Positions 18,495 through 28,306 of a stretch of DNA of 64,000 bases are shown in pieces. The translations under genes were made by a program, and so were the position numbers. A model generated the notes under the pieces. It was not told the DNA's origin, did no database searches, and was given only the letters and a program-made list of their open reading frames with translations. Numbering within the stretch: the stretch's first letter is position 1; each line of letters begins with the position of its first letter. Source of the stretch: AP-15 sp963700185 (GTDB lineage Bacteria; Pseudomonadota; Alphaproteobacteria; ATCC43930; CGMCC-115725); assembly GCA_963700185.1 (NCBI GenBank), contig CAVOWP010000012.1, positions 62,001 to 126,000 on the forward strand, given 5' to 3'.

Positions 18495-19868
18495 GTGGCA
18501 GCAGGCAAGCATGGATATCGGACCGGTCTCGTCGATACGGCGGCGGGGCAGATCAGCCGCGAAATCTTTGTCAACGAGGAAATATACCGGGAAGAGCTGG
18601 AGCGCCTCTTTGCGCGCGCCTGGCTGTTCGTCGGCCATGAGAGCCAGATCCCCAAGCCCGGCGATTTCTTCGTGTCGGGGATGGGTGAGGAATCGGTGAT
18701 CCTCTGCCGCGACCGCACCGGCAAGGTGCATGTCTTCCTCAACTCCTGCCGCCACCGTGGCATGAAGGTGTGCCGGTACGACGCGGGCAGCACGCCGGTG
18801 TTCACCTGCCCCTACCATGGCTGGAGCTACGGGACGGACGGCAAACTGGTCGGGGTCCCCTATTTCCGCGAGGCTTATCACGAGAAGCTCGACAAATCGC
18901 AATGGGGTCTGGTCGAGGTCCCGCAGCTCTGCCTCTACAAGGGCACGGTGTGGGCGAGCTGGGACCCGATGGCGCCGCCTTTTGTCGAATATCTCGGCGA
19001 TTTCGTTCGCTATCTCGACCTGACCCTCGACGGCTGGGACGGCGGCGAAGGCGGCACCGAAATATTGGGCGGCATCCAGAAATGGCTGATTCCGTGCAAT
19101 TGGAAATTCCCGGCGGAAAATTTCTGCGGTGACAGCTACCACAACATCAGCCACCGCTCGGTCGATCTCGTCGGCATCGGTCCCAGCGGCAGCGGCCGCC
19201 GCGACATGCAGGAGCGGCAGATGGCGCGCCGCCTCCACGTCGCGTTCTATGATCGTGGCCATCAGACCGGGGTGTACCTCTTCCCCAAGGATCAGCCGAT
19301 GCCGCCCTCTTATCAGTACTCCCCGGTAGTGTCCGAGTATTTCGCCCATTGCGAAGCTGAGCGGCGCAAGAAGCGCGGCGAATGGGCCCGTGTCATCGGC
19401 AGCCCCGGCGAGATTTTCCCGAATACGGCACTGCATCCGCGCCAGCCGCGCACGATCGCCGTCTGGCACCCGCGCGGGCCGCACCAGACCGAAGTGTGGC
19501 GTTGGTATCTGGTCGATGCGGCGGCGCCCAGGGAAGTCAAGGATTTCCTGCGCGATTACTACATCCGATATTCCGGTCCCGCCGGCATGACCGAGCAGGA
19601 CGACATGGAGAACTGGAACTACGCGCATGCCGCCAGCCGCGGAACGATCGCGCGACGCTACCCCTACAGCTACGAGCAGGGCCTCGGCTTCGAGACCGAG
19701 AGATACGAATGGCAGGGGCTGCACATTCCGGGCACGGTCATGGACATCACGGAGGCCAAATCCAGCGAGCACAATTTGCGCAACCTCTACCGCCGCTGGG
19801 CCGAATTTATGGAAGCCGACGGCTGGGACGAACTCGCGACTTGGCGCGTTGCACGGGCCGCGGAATGA
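18495..19868 (+). CDS. Ring-hydroxylating dioxygenase alpha subunit
   Basis: 457 residues from GTG 18495, with GGGAGG seven bases upstream. The Rieske domain has C85-x-H87 and C105-x2-H108. The catalytic domain has the mononuclear-iron histidines in GDSYHNISH (H216, H220), with the bridging Asp at 213. This is the substrate-binding oxygenase component that makes cis-dihydrodiols or similar products from aromatics. Electrons may come from the Rieske ferredoxin at 3.4 kb; no reductase is in the window. The last base pairs overlap the next small gene (ATGA). Confidence 0.93.
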   Translation: MAAGKHGYRTGLVDTAAGQISREIFVNEEIYREELERLFARAWLFVGHESQIPKPGDFFVSGMGEESVILCRDRTGKVHVFLNSCRHRGMKVCRYDAGSTPVFTCPYHGWSYGTDGKLVGVPYFREAYHEKLDKSQWGLVEVPQLCLYKGTVWASWDPMAPPFVEYLGDFVRYLDLTLDGWDGGEGGTEILGGIQKWLIPCNWKFPAENFCGDSYHNISHRSVDLVGIGPSGSGRRDMQERQMARRLHVAFYDRGHQTGVYLFPKDQPMPPSYQYSPVVSEYFAHCEAERRKKRGEWARVIGSPGEIFPNTALHPRQPRTIAVWHPRGPHQTEVWRWYLVDAAAPREVKDFLRDYYIRYSGPAGMTEQDDMENWNYAHAASRGTIARRYPYSYEQGLGFETERYEWQGLHIPGTVMDITEAKSSEHNLRNLYRRWAEFMEADGWDELATWRVARAAE

Positions 19869-20071
19869 GCGAGCCTGTCAACATCCGATTGCTGGGCCCC
19901 GGCACCCGGATCGCTCTCGTCGACGGTGCAACCGCCGAAATCGTCTCCAACCCGCTCGACGGAGTGTGGCTCTTTGCGCGCTATCTCACCTCACCCGACG
20001 ACCCCGCACGGATCGGCAGCGAGGAGATGATCTTCGCCCAGGACGTCGTCGAAATCCAAGACGACCCCTGA
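19865..20071 (+). CDS. Small conserved-looking protein downstream of the dioxygenase
   Basis: 68 residues, translationally coupled to the alpha subunit by an ATGA overlap. No cysteines or clear motif. The sequence is a compact beta-rich pattern (IRLLGPGTRIALVDG) ending acidic. Coupling suggests a role with the dioxygenase, but I do not recognise the family. Confidence 0.6.
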   Translation: MSEPVNIRLLGPGTRIALVDGATAEIVSNPLDGVWLFARYLTSPDDPARIGSEEMIFAQDVVEIQDDP

Positions 20072-20084
20072 TTTCTCCCCTGAC

Positions 20085-20462
20085 CTAGCATTGGCGCGCC
20101 GCTTGGGCCTGTTCCCAATTTCGGCCGTCGAAAAAGCTGGTCGGCTTTAGCGCCGCCGGGTCGAGCCCCTCCAGGCAGCGGGCGTTGACGCTGATCTTGT
20201 CGGGGTCCGAGCGCGGCACATAAAAGGCATGGATGCCGCAATGCCGGCAGAAGGTGTGCTTGGCGGTGTTGGTGTTGAACTGGTAGGTCGCGAGGTCCTC
20301 CTCGCCCTGCAGCAGCTCGAATTGCTCCGGCGGCACGATCAGGTGCAGGATGCCTTTCTTTATGCAAATCGAGCAGTTGCATTCGAGCAGCCCCGCCAAA
20401 TCGACGCGCACCCGGAAGCGCACCCGGCCGCAGTGGCAGCCGCCCTCATAGGTCTCGATCAT
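20085..20462 (-). CDS. GFA / CENP-V-like zinc protein
   Basis: 125 residues with the family's zinc cysteines: GGCHCGRVRF, ECNCSICIKKG and FCRHCGIHAF. The family was named after a glutathione-dependent formaldehyde-activating enzyme, but the activity of most members is unproven. Its ATG overlaps the stop of the DinB gene (TGATG), so the two are coupled. Confidence 0.88.
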   Translation of the reverse strand: MIETYEGGCHCGRVRFRVRVDLAGLLECNCSICIKKGILHLIVPPEQFELLQGEEDLATYQFNTNTAKHTFCRHCGIHAFYVPRSDPDKISVNARCLEGLDPAALKPTSFFDGRNWEQAQAARQC

Positions 20463-20971
20463 CAGAGCGGCTCCGGGACGAGGAGGAACAGATCGGTGTC
20501 GCCGGTTTCCTGGCCGGCGGCGGTCAGCATCGCGTGCACCTGCCCGCGGTGATGGGTCTGGTGGTTGAAGAAATGGCTGATCAAAAAGCCCTTCGGGGCG
20601 CGCATCTCGCGCCCGGCGGCGCCGCTGAACCAGACCAAATCTTCGGCCATCCAGGCGTCGTCGACCTTCGCCGCCCAGCGCGAGATGTCGGCGTCCGCCG
20701 TCTCGCGCGCCGCGCTGAGCGCCGCAAAATCCTCGATCAGACCGATGCTCTGCTTGATCGCGACATCGGGCTTGGGCCAGTTGTCGAAACGCGACATCCA
20801 CTGCCGGTCGCCCCATAGAAGATGATTGAGAGTGCCGTGGATCGAGCCCCAGAACGCGCCGCGCGGCTGCCACCGCTCGGCGTCGGACAGCCGCGCGGCG
20901 GCGCCGTACAGCCGGCGATTCATCTCGGCATTGTAGGCGGCCATCGTGCGGACATAGGTGGGCGTGATCAT
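20462..20971 (-). CDS. DinB-family four-helix metal protein
   Basis: 169 residues. A metal site is built from H (GTLNHLLWGDRQW) and the HHRGQ pair in FFNHQTHHRGQ, the standard DinB/YfiT arrangement. These are putative thiol-dependent S-transferases; the substrate is unknown. It is first in a two-gene operon with the GFA protein. Confidence 0.87.
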   Translation of the reverse strand: MITPTYVRTMAAYNAEMNRRLYGAAARLSDAERWQPRGAFWGSIHGTLNHLLWGDRQWMSRFDNWPKPDVAIKQSIGLIEDFAALSAARETADADISRWAAKVDDAWMAEDLVWFSGAAGREMRAPKGFLISHFFNHQTHHRGQVHAMLTAAGQETGDTDLFLLVPEPL

Positions 20972-21072
20972 CGCAGCTCCTTACATGCGGTTCAGGCAGC
21001 GGCTTTGCTTGCTACCCTCGTCATGAAGATTTATGGGTCAGGCGAGGATCGCTTGTACAGGGAGAAGGGGCG

Positions 21073-22005
21073 ATGAAGGCGGTGCTGTTCGAGAAGCATG
21101 GCGGGCCGGAGGTATTGCATCTGGCCGAGGTGCCCGACCCGGTCGCCGGACCCGGCGAGGTTGTCGTCGACATCCACGCCGCCAGCGTCAACGCGGCGGA
21201 TTACAAGGTGCGGCTCGGCGGCGGGGCGTACAGTGGGAGCGGCGTCAAGCTGCCGCATATCCTGGGCCGCGACTTCTCGGGCGTGGTCAGCGCAGTTGGG
21301 TCTGGCGTCACCGATTTGCGGGTCGGCGACCCGGTGTTCGGGGTTTGCGATCAGGGGATCGAGGGCGCCTACGCGGAAAAGATTGCGATCAAGGCGGCGA
21401 TCATCGCCAAAAAGCCCGCGCGCCTGGAGCACGCCGAGGCAGCAGCGATGGCCCTGACCAGCATCACCGCCCTGTGGGCGCTCGAAGATACCGCAAAGCT
21501 CAAGCCCGATGAAACCATCCTGATCCAGGGCGGCGCGGGCGGCGTCGCCGGCTTCGCGATCCAGCTCGCCAAACATCTCGGAACGACGGTGATCACGACG
21601 GCGAGTGCCCGCAACCACGATTATGTCCGCCAGCTGGGCGCTGATCGGGTCGTCGACTACAACCAGGAAGACTTCACCAAGGTCGTTGCCGACTGCGACG
21701 TTGTATTCGACACGGTCGGCGGAGATGTCCAGGTCCGTTCCTATGCCGTGCTGAAGCCGGGTGGCCGGCTGGTGTGGATCGCGCCGGCGCCGGCCGGGTT
21801 TCAGGCGACCCGCAAGGATGTGCAGGTGCTACGCCCCAGTGTGGCCCGCGACCGTGCGCATCTGGAACGAATGCTCGCGTTGCTCGAAGCCGGCGCGGTA
21901 TCGCCGCCGGCGATCACCCGCTATAAGCTCGCCGATGCGGCGGAAGCGCACCGGGTCAGCGAAAGCCGCCACCTGCAGGGCAAGCTGGTCCTGGAAACCC
22001 GCTGA
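21073..22005 (+). CDS. Zinc-independent quinone oxidoreductase-like (MDR superfamily)
   Basis: 310 residues. It has an N-terminal GroES-like domain (MKAVLFEKHGGPEVL, GRDFSGVVSAVG) and a Rossmann domain with IQGGAGGVAGFAIQLAK. No structural or catalytic zinc cysteines, which fits NADPH:quinone reductase-type members. AGGGAGAAGG-type purine sequence precedes the ATG. A small SnoaL-like gene follows 12 bp later. Confidence 0.87.
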   Translation: MKAVLFEKHGGPEVLHLAEVPDPVAGPGEVVVDIHAASVNAADYKVRLGGGAYSGSGVKLPHILGRDFSGVVSAVGSGVTDLRVGDPVFGVCDQGIEGAYAEKIAIKAAIIAKKPARLEHAEAAAMALTSITALWALEDTAKLKPDETILIQGGAGGVAGFAIQLAKHLGTTVITTASARNHDYVRQLGADRVVDYNQEDFTKVVADCDVVFDTVGGDVQVRSYAVLKPGGRLVWIAPAPAGFQATRKDVQVLRPSVARDRAHLERMLALLEAGAVSPPAITRYKLADAAEAHRVSESRHLQGKLVLETR

Positions 22006-22017
22006 AAGGAGAGACAA

Positions 22018-22392
22018 ATGGCAGGCAATGGACAAATGGTCATCGACCTCGACAAGAAGCGCATGACCGCAATGGCGCAAAAGGACATCGCCACATTGAA
22101 GGCGCTGCTGTCCGACGACCTCGTCTACACCCACTCCACGGCACGGCTCGACACGAAGCAAAGCCTGATCGGCAATATGGAGTCGGGATCGACAGTCTAC
22201 ACCGCAGTCGTGCCCTCCGACGTCAAGGCCCAGGATCTGGGCGAGGCGGTCGTACTGACCGGCTCGTGCCGCATCAGCGTCATGTCGCAGGGTCGCCCGA
22301 ACAGCTTCAGCGTCCGGTTCACCGACGTTTACGCCAACAAAGGCGGCCAGTGGCAGATGGTGACCTGGCAATCCACCCGCCTGCCGGAGTAA
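22018..22392 (+). CDS. NTF2-like / SnoaL-like (DUF4440-type) protein
   Basis: 124 residues. Cone-fold pattern: DLDKKRMTAMAQKDIATLKALLSDDLVYTHS, then RFTDVYANKGGQWQMVTWQSTRLP. Such proteins are isomerases, hydrolases or binding proteins, and the sequence does not say which. It is co-directional and 12 bp after the quinone oxidoreductase, so probably co-transcribed. Confidence 0.8.
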   Translation: MAGNGQMVIDLDKKRMTAMAQKDIATLKALLSDDLVYTHSTARLDTKQSLIGNMESGSTVYTAVVPSDVKAQDLGEAVVLTGSCRISVMSQGRPNSFSVRFTDVYANKGGQWQMVTWQSTRLPE

Positions 22393-22396
22393 GCCC

Positions 22397-23044
22397 CTAT
22401 CCGACGGCTCGCACTAGTTCGAGGAGCGGGTACAGCGAGCGGTGGCGCGCGATCGGTTCGGGTGCATTGGATGGCGGCGCCATACCAATACGGTCGTGCC
22501 AATAGGTGGGCAGACCGACTTTGCTCGTGCCCAACAGGTCGTAAGCGGACCCGGCTATGAACAGACACCGGCCGGGCACTACACTCAGCTCGATCAGAGC
22601 GATCTCGTACGGGCGTGGGTCGGGCTTGTAGAAACCGGCGCCCTCGGCTGTGACGACGACATCGAATTCGATGCCGGTGCAAGCGACCGCTTTGGCCGCG
22701 AGTTCCTCGGAGCAGTTCGTGACGACACCTAACGCCACCCCTTCGCGGCGCAGCGCGCCGAGTACTTCGCGAACCTCCGGCCACGGCTCGAGCTCGCCGT
22801 AGCGAGCGGCGAGCTGAGCCGCCAATTTCGGCGACAGCCCGACCTCGGCCGCGGCCTCGGCGACGAGCGCCTCGTAGGGATGGTAGGCGCCGGCCTCGTA
22901 GGTGCGGCGCAAATAGGCTGCGCGCCACTTGCGGCCATCTTCTGGGCTCCCGGCGACGATGTTCCACAAGGTCCAGGAGTTGAGCAGCGCCGTCAGCAGA
23001 TCGAATAGGACGGCATCGAACCTGGGCTCAGCGCCGATCGACAT
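22397..23044 (-). CDS. HAD-superfamily hydrolase, haloacid dehalogenase-like
   Basis: 215 residues. Nucleophile Asp in DAVLFDLLTALL, Thr in VVTNCSEE, Lys in YKPDPRPYEIAL and the GSAYDLLGTSKVG acidic motif are all present. The pattern resembles 2-haloacid dehalogenases and phosphoglycolate-like phosphatases; the substrate is uncertain. It converges on the SnoaL-like gene with a 4-bp gap. Confidence 0.85.
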   Translation of the reverse strand: MSIGAEPRFDAVLFDLLTALLNSWTLWNIVAGSPEDGRKWRAAYLRRTYEAGAYHPYEALVAEAAAEVGLSPKLAAQLAARYGELEPWPEVREVLGALRREGVALGVVTNCSEELAAKAVACTGIEFDVVVTAEGAGFYKPDPRPYEIALIELSVVPGRCLFIAGSAYDLLGTSKVGLPTYWHDRIGMAPPSNAPEPIARHRSLYPLLELVRAVG

Positions 23045-23104
23045 CGGCGAAATATAGCATCTTTATTATGCAATTGCCGCATTGCGAGAGGAGAAGGTGA
23101 TCCG

Positions 23105-23671
23105 ATGAGCAAAGCCTTCGTGAAGGAAGCGGATGATGAGGCCGACCTCCCCGACGAGTCGCCGGCCGTTCCACTCCGGTTCAAGAACTATATGACCCCA
23201 CTGGGTCACCGCCATATGCAAGATGAACTGCGTCAGCTGCTGCGGGTGGAGCGCCCGAAAGTGGTGGAGACCGTGGCCTGGGCGGCCGGCAACGGCGACC
23301 GGTCGGAAAACGGCGACTACATCTACGGCAAGCGGCGCCTGCGCGAGATCGACCGTCGCATCCGCTTCCTGACGAAGCGGCTCGAAAGCGCCGAGGTGGT
23401 CGACCCGAGTCATCAGAAGCGGCGCGACCAGGTGTTCTTTGGCGCTACCGTCACCTACGCCACCGAGGACGGAGCCGAAAAGACGATTACGATCGTCGGC
23501 ATCGACGAAGCCGATTTCGCCCGCGGCCAGGTCAGCTGGGTATCGCCAATCGCCCGCGCACTGCTCAAAGCGCATGAGGGTGACACGGTCGAACTCCGCG
23601 CCCCCGCCGGCGTCGAGCAGATTGAAGTGCTCGAAATCCGCTACGGGGGCGTCAACGGCGAGACGGCCTAA
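23105..23671 (+). CDS. greB: Transcript cleavage factor GreB
   Basis: 188 residues. The N-terminal coiled coil contains the acidic tip (NGDRSENGDYIYGKRRLREIDRRI), typical of GreB, and a C-terminal FKBP-like domain follows (SWVSPIARALL). It rescues arrested RNA polymerase by stimulating cleavage of backtracked RNA. There is a 25-residue acidic N-terminal extension compared with E. coli GreB. GAGGAG precedes the start. Confidence 0.92.
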   Translation: MSKAFVKEADDEADLPDESPAVPLRFKNYMTPLGHRHMQDELRQLLRVERPKVVETVAWAAGNGDRSENGDYIYGKRRLREIDRRIRFLTKRLESAEVVDPSHQKRRDQVFFGATVTYATEDGAEKTITIVGIDEADFARGQVSWVSPIARALLKAHEGDTVELRAPAGVEQIEVLEIRYGGVNGETA

Positions 23672-23929
23672 ATCATCGGGTATGTGAGCCCCGCCCCGAG
23701 CGACATCGGCCCGATTCGACTGGCGGGCGGAGCGCTGATCCGGCACAATCTCACGCGCCGGACTTGGTTACCGGTCGGCGCAGGCGATGATTTGCTTCCG
23801 TGAGGACGCCATGTTGGTCCTTTGTCGGGGCCGCGCCCGAACGCGCGCGGGGCCGCGTTTACATCTCACACGCAGAGCGGTCGGAAGAGAAGTGTCATCA
23901 CTATCCATCTTGCGGAAGGTTCCACAGGT

Positions 23930-25123
23930 GTGGCGGTGAGGCGAAGCTTGGCGCGCTGGAACCTGGAACTGCACAGGGGCGGCCCGGCGATCCGCCATGG
24001 TTTCTCGGTCATCGGCGTTGCCGTCGCGCTCGGGGCGGCGCTCGCATTCCAGCATTACGGCTTTCGCGGGATAGAATTGCCGCTCTTCGACCTGGCCATC
24101 GTCGTCACCACCTGGTACGCGGGGGCTGGGCCTTCCGCGCTGGCGGTGGTGCTATCCTCGGCCTGCTTCAATTACTTCTTCACCGAGCCTCTTTACACCT
24201 TCGAAGTTTCCAGAGAAGACCTACCGTACTTTTTTCTTTTCGCGGCCTCGGCGGTGATCATTGCCTGGTTCGTAGCTGTTCGACGCCGCATCGAGAACGA
24301 TCTTCGCGACACTCGAGATCACCTTCAGGTTGAGGTGGAACAGCGCAAGCGCCGAGAAGACGAAATTCTCAAACTCAATAATGAGCTCGCCAAACGGGCT
24401 AGGGACCTCGAAACGAGCAACAACGAATTAGAATCTTTTGCCTATTCCGTCTCCCACGACCTTCGCGCGCCGCTTCGCCATGTGGTCGGGTACTCGGAGC
24501 TGCTACAGAGACAGGCGTCTTCCTTGCTCGACGAGAAGAGTCGCCGGTTCATGCAAACAATTCTCGAATCATCAAAAAGAATGGGTAACCTGATCGACGA
24601 TCTGCTGGCATTTTCCAGGATCGGGCGGACCGAGACCAAAAAGACGCTGGTGAGCCTGGACCAGCTCGTCAAAGAGGTCGTCGCGGAGATCGGGCAGGAC
24701 ACGACAGGGCGAGACATTTTCTGGAAGATCCATCCCCTTCCGGTCTGTTACGGCGACCGTTCCATGCTGAAGCTGGTGATCGTCAACCTTCTCGCCAACG
24801 CGGTCAAATTCACGCGCATGCGAGCCCAGGCCGAAATCGAGATTGGCTGTGTCGATGGGGAAGATGAAGTCGAGGTGTTCGTGAGGGATAATGGCGCCGG
24901 CTTCGACATGCAGTATGTAGATAAACTGTTCGGCGTGTTTCAACGCCTGCATCTTCCGGAAGAGTTCGAGGGCACTGGAATAGGACTGGCGACCGTTCGG
25001 CGGATCATCCACCGCCACGGAGGGGAGGTCCGAGCCGAGGGCGGTGTCGATCAAGGCGCGACTTTGTATTTCTCACTCCCTAAAGCACAAGATGCGGCGG
25101 AGAGGACCGCGAACACGCTATGA
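23930..25123 (+). CDS. Sensor histidine kinase with DUF4118 membrane domain
   Basis: About 397 residues from GTG 23930; the frame is open back to TTG 23822, but that extra piece does not look coding. The DUF4118-like membrane part (about 20-110, KdpD-type four-helix region with YFFTEPLYTFEV) is followed by a coiled coil, the H-box SYSVSHDLRAPLRH, and ATPase boxes N (NLLANAVKF), G1 (DNGAGFD) and G2 (GTGIGLA). Its stop overlaps the response regulator start (ATGA). Confidence 0.88.
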   Translation: MAVRRSLARWNLELHRGGPAIRHGFSVIGVAVALGAALAFQHYGFRGIELPLFDLAIVVTTWYAGAGPSALAVVLSSACFNYFFTEPLYTFEVSREDLPYFFLFAASAVIIAWFVAVRRRIENDLRDTRDHLQVEVEQRKRREDEILKLNNELAKRARDLETSNNELESFAYSVSHDLRAPLRHVVGYSELLQRQASSLLDEKSRRFMQTILESSKRMGNLIDDLLAFSRIGRTETKKTLVSLDQLVKEVVAEIGQDTTGRDIFWKIHPLPVCYGDRSMLKLVIVNLLANAVKFTRMRAQAEIEIGCVDGEDEVEVFVRDNGAGFDMQYVDKLFGVFQRLHLPEEFEGTGIGLATVRRIIHRHGGEVRAEGGVDQGATLYFSLPKAQDAAERTANTL

Positions 25124-25575
25124 GCGAACTGGCACGCATTCTGCTCGTCGAGGACGACCCGAGAGACGTGGAACTTACTCTGACGGCGCTGGGCGAATAT
25201 AACCTGGCAAACGAGGTCGTGGTTACCCGCGACGGAGAAAAAGCCCTGGATTACCTCTATTGTCGGGGCGAGTTCAGCGCTCGCTCGAACGACAACCCCG
25301 CGGTCATGCTGCTGGACCTGAAACTGCCGAAAGTCGATGGCCTGCAAGTCTTACAGCAAATCAAGTCCGACGAGCGCCTGAAGCTGATACCGGTGGTGGT
25401 GCTGACGTCGTCCCGCGAGGAAAAAGACATGGTCAGAAGCTACAAACTCGGCGTGAACGCCTATGTCGTGAAGCCGGTCGATTTTCACGAATTCGTCAAT
25501 GCCATCAAGGAACTGGGCGTCTTCTGGGCGGTCATCAACGAGCCGCCGCCGGGGAGCATGAAGAAGGCGCCATGA
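25120..25575 (+). CDS. Single-domain response regulator (Rcp1/CheY-like)
   Basis: 151 residues, one receiver domain with acidic pair EDD near residue 11, phospho-acceptor Asp in LLDLKLPKVDG, the Thr/Ser of VLTSS and the Lys of VVKPVDF. The insert between beta strands (EFSARSNDN) is typical of phytochrome-type Rcp1 regulators. It is coupled by ATGA overlaps to kinases on both sides and probably passes phosphate between them. Confidence 0.9.
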   Translation: MSELARILLVEDDPRDVELTLTALGEYNLANEVVVTRDGEKALDYLYCRGEFSARSNDNPAVMLLDLKLPKVDGLQVLQQIKSDERLKLIPVVVLTSSREEKDMVRSYKLGVNAYVVKPVDFHEFVNAIKELGVFWAVINEPPPGSMKKAP

Positions 25576-27471
25576 CGACCCCGCTCCGCATTCTGTTGCT
25601 GGAGGATAGCATCCAGGACGCGGAGCTCATTCAAGAGCTCCTTGAAGCGGATCATTTCGTCTGTGAAGTAACCCGCGTCCAGACGCGCGCCGAGTTCCTG
25701 GCCGCTCTTGAAGAGGGTGGAATTGACCTGGTTCTCGCCGATTACAACCTCCCTTCGTTCGACGGCCTTTCCGCATTGCAGCTCACGCGGAGCGCCCACC
25801 CTGATCTGCCTTTCATCTTTGTCTCGGGCTTCGGGGAAGAGATAGCGATCGAAGCGCTCACCAGCGGCGCCGCGGATTATGTTCTGAAGACGCGGTTATC
25901 ACGGCTCGTGCCGTCGGTGCAGCGCGCGCTGCGCGAAGCCCGAGAACGAGCCGAACGCAGGAAGGCCGAGGAAGCGCGGCTCCGCATTCTGTTGCTGGAG
26001 GACAGCATCCAGGACGCGGAGCTCATTCAAGATCTCCTTGAAGCCGATCATTTCGTCTGCGAAGTCACCCGCGTCCAAACGCGCGCCGAGTTCCTGGCCG
26101 CTCTTGAAGACCGTGGAATTGACCTGATTCTCGCCGATTACAAGCTTCCTTCGTTCGACGGCCTTTCAGCATTGAAGCTTGCGCTGAGCGCCCGCCCTGA
26201 TCTGCCTTTCATCTTTGTCTCGGGCTTCGGCGAAGAGATAGCGATCGAAGCGCTCACGAGCGGGGCCACGGATTATGTTCTGAAGACACGGTTATCACGG
26301 CTCGTGCCATCGGTGCAGCGCGCGCTGCGCGAAGCCCGAGAACGAGCCGAACGCAAGAAGGCCGAGGAGGCGCTGCGCCGGAGCGAGATGTATCTGGCAG
26401 AGGCGGAGCAATTGAGCCACACGGGGAGTTTCGGCTGGAACGCTTCGACCGGGGAACTCTACTGGTCCGATGGGGCTTATCGAATATTTGAATGCGAGCC
26501 TACGACAAAGCCCACCATTCAGTTGGTGATCGACCGCACTCATCCGGACGACCGGATGCGTCTGCATCAAATCATTGATCGCGCCTCGAAGGAGGGGTGC
26601 GATTTTATTGCCGAGCATCGCCTGTTGATGGCCGACGGTTCTGTCAAATACGTTCAAGCCGTGGCTCATCGCTTGACCGGCGAAGATCCGGAACGTTTGG
26701 TCTTCGTAGGTGCGGTAACGGATATTACCGAGCGCAACCGCGCCGAAGAAGAGCGCGAAAGATTGCGCCAGCTCGAGGCAGATCTCGCGCACATCAACCG
26801 CGTGAGCATGATGGGAGAACTGACCGCCTCGCTGGCTCACGAAATCAAGCAGCCGATCGCCGCCGCCATCATAGACGCCAACGCCTGCATGCGATGGCTC
26901 CGTCGTGATCCACCCGATCTGACGGAAGCATGCGGCGCTGCCTCCGGCAATGGTCGCGGCGGTGACGCGCGCCGCCGGCATCATCGACAGAGTTCGCTCA
27001 CTTTACGGGCGAGGCACGCCAGAACGGGAAGTGGTCGACCTGAACGAAATCCTTCGGGAGATGACGGTTTTGCTGGGGGATACGGCGGATCGGCACTCCA
27101 TTTCAATCCGCACGGAACTCGACCCGGGGCTTCCGCGGACGACAGCGGATCGCGTACAGCTGCAGCAGGTTTTGATGAACCTCATGCTCAACGGCATCGA
27201 GGCGATGCGAGAGACGGGTGGTGAACTGACCATCGCATCGAAGAGGATCGAGCATGGTCAGCTCTTGATTTCGGTGAGTGATTCCGGCGTCGGGCTTCCC
27301 GTCGATAAAGCCGAGCGCATTTTCGACGCATTCTTCACCACAAAACCGCAAGGCACCGGTATGGGACTGTCCATCAGCCGGCGGATCATCGAGTCGCATG
27401 GCGGCCGCTTGTGGGCGAGCCCCAACGCCGGACGGGGTGCCATCTTTCAGTTCACGCTGCCCGGCGAGTGA
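25572..27471 (+). pseudogene. REC-REC-PAS histidine kinase, single-base frameshift
   Basis: Begins ATG 25572. Order: two nearly identical receiver domains (1-132, 133-264), a PAS domain (about 270-395), H-box SLAHEIKQPIAAA, then the ATPase (LMLNGIEAM, DSGVGLP, GTGMGLS). One extra A at about 26930 breaks the frame; without it the sequence reads TEAAALPPAMVAAVTRAAGIID and continues to TGA 27471, about 632 residues. As given, a receiver/PAS protein lacking ATPase would be made. Both receivers keep their Asp (LADYNLP, LADYKLP). Third gene of the kinase-regulator-hybrid unit. Confidence 0.85.
25584..26375 (+). repeat. Tandem direct repeat, two 396-bp units
   Basis: Units 25584-25979 and 25980-26375 are each exactly 132 codons and differ at only a few dozen scattered bases, many at third positions. 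The repeat doubles the receiver domain inside the hybrid kinase. It is evidently a recent in-frame duplication. Confidence 0.9.
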
Positions 27472-27501
27472 CGGCCGCTTGGCCCTTGTCGGAGATTTCT
27501 G

Positions 27502-28257
27502 ATGACCATGTTCGATCTAACGGGACGCGTCGCCATCGTGACCGGCGGCAATGGCGGGATCGGGCTCGGTATGGCGCATGGGCTCGCCGCGGCGGGCGCC
27601 CGTGTCGTGGTGGCGGCGCGCGACGCAGAGAAGGCGGAGGCCGCGGTGGCCGAGCTCGGGGCCCAAAGTGCCTTTATCGCGCTGGATGTGGCCGACGAGA
27701 GCTCCTGCCGGGCGGTGATCGAGCAGACGGAAAAGCGGTTTGGCCGGCTCGACATCCTCGTCAACAACGCCGGAACCTCGATCCGCAAACCGCCGGAGGA
27801 ATATACCGCGGCCGAATGGCATGCCGTGCTCGACACCAATCTGACGGGCGCTTTTCTGTGTTCGCAAGCCGCCCACCCCGTCATGAAGCGCAGCGGCGGC
27901 GGCAAGATCATCAATATCGGCTCGATGTTCGCCCTCTTCGGCGCCGCTTACGCCGCCCCTTATGCCGCGAGTAAAGGCGCCCTCGTCCAATTGACCAAGT
28001 CGCTCGCCACCGCCTGGGCGGTGGATAACATACAGGTCAACGCCGTTTTGCCCGGCTGGATCGACACCGAGCTGACCCGCGACGCTCGCCGGCAAGTCGC
28101 CGGATTGCACGAGCGGGTGCTGGCCCGCACCCCGGCCGGCCGCTGGGGCGTCCCAAAAGATCTCGCCGGGATCGCCGTCTTCCTCGCCTCTCCCGCCTCC
28201 GACTTCATTACCGGCGCTGCGATCCCGATCGATGGCGGCTTCTCTGCAATGGGTTAG
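27502..28257 (+). CDS. SDR-family oxidoreductase (gluconate 5-dehydrogenase / FabG-like)
   Basis: 251 residues, classical SDR. It has TGGNGGIG cofactor loop, NNAGTS, Ser in INIGSMFALFG, and Y-A-A-S-K catalytic pair; it ends with the usual GAAIPIDGGFS. Close in pattern to 2-deoxy-gluconate 3-dehydrogenase and 3-oxoacyl-ACP reductases, which cannot be told apart by eye. It converges with the glycosyltransferase. Confidence 0.88.
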   Translation: MTMFDLTGRVAIVTGGNGGIGLGMAHGLAAAGARVVVAARDAEKAEAAVAELGAQSAFIALDVADESSCRAVIEQTEKRFGRLDILVNNAGTSIRKPPEEYTAAEWHAVLDTNLTGAFLCSQAAHPVMKRSGGGKIINIGSMFALFGAAYAAPYAASKGALVQLTKSLATAWAVDNIQVNAVLPGWIDTELTRDARRQVAGLHERVLARTPAGRWGVPKDLAGIAVFLASPASDFITGAAIPIDGGFSAMG

Positions 28258-28306
28258 ACGGGCAAGGGCTGCGGTTGCGGTGAATTATCCGTCTCGGGCG
28301 ATACGC

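Noticed and set aside
23822..23929. N-terminal extension of the DUF4118 kinase from TTG 23822
   Set aside because: The 36 extra codons are Arg/Gly-rich with no hydrophobic or conserved pattern; GTG 23930 is closer to the membrane domain.
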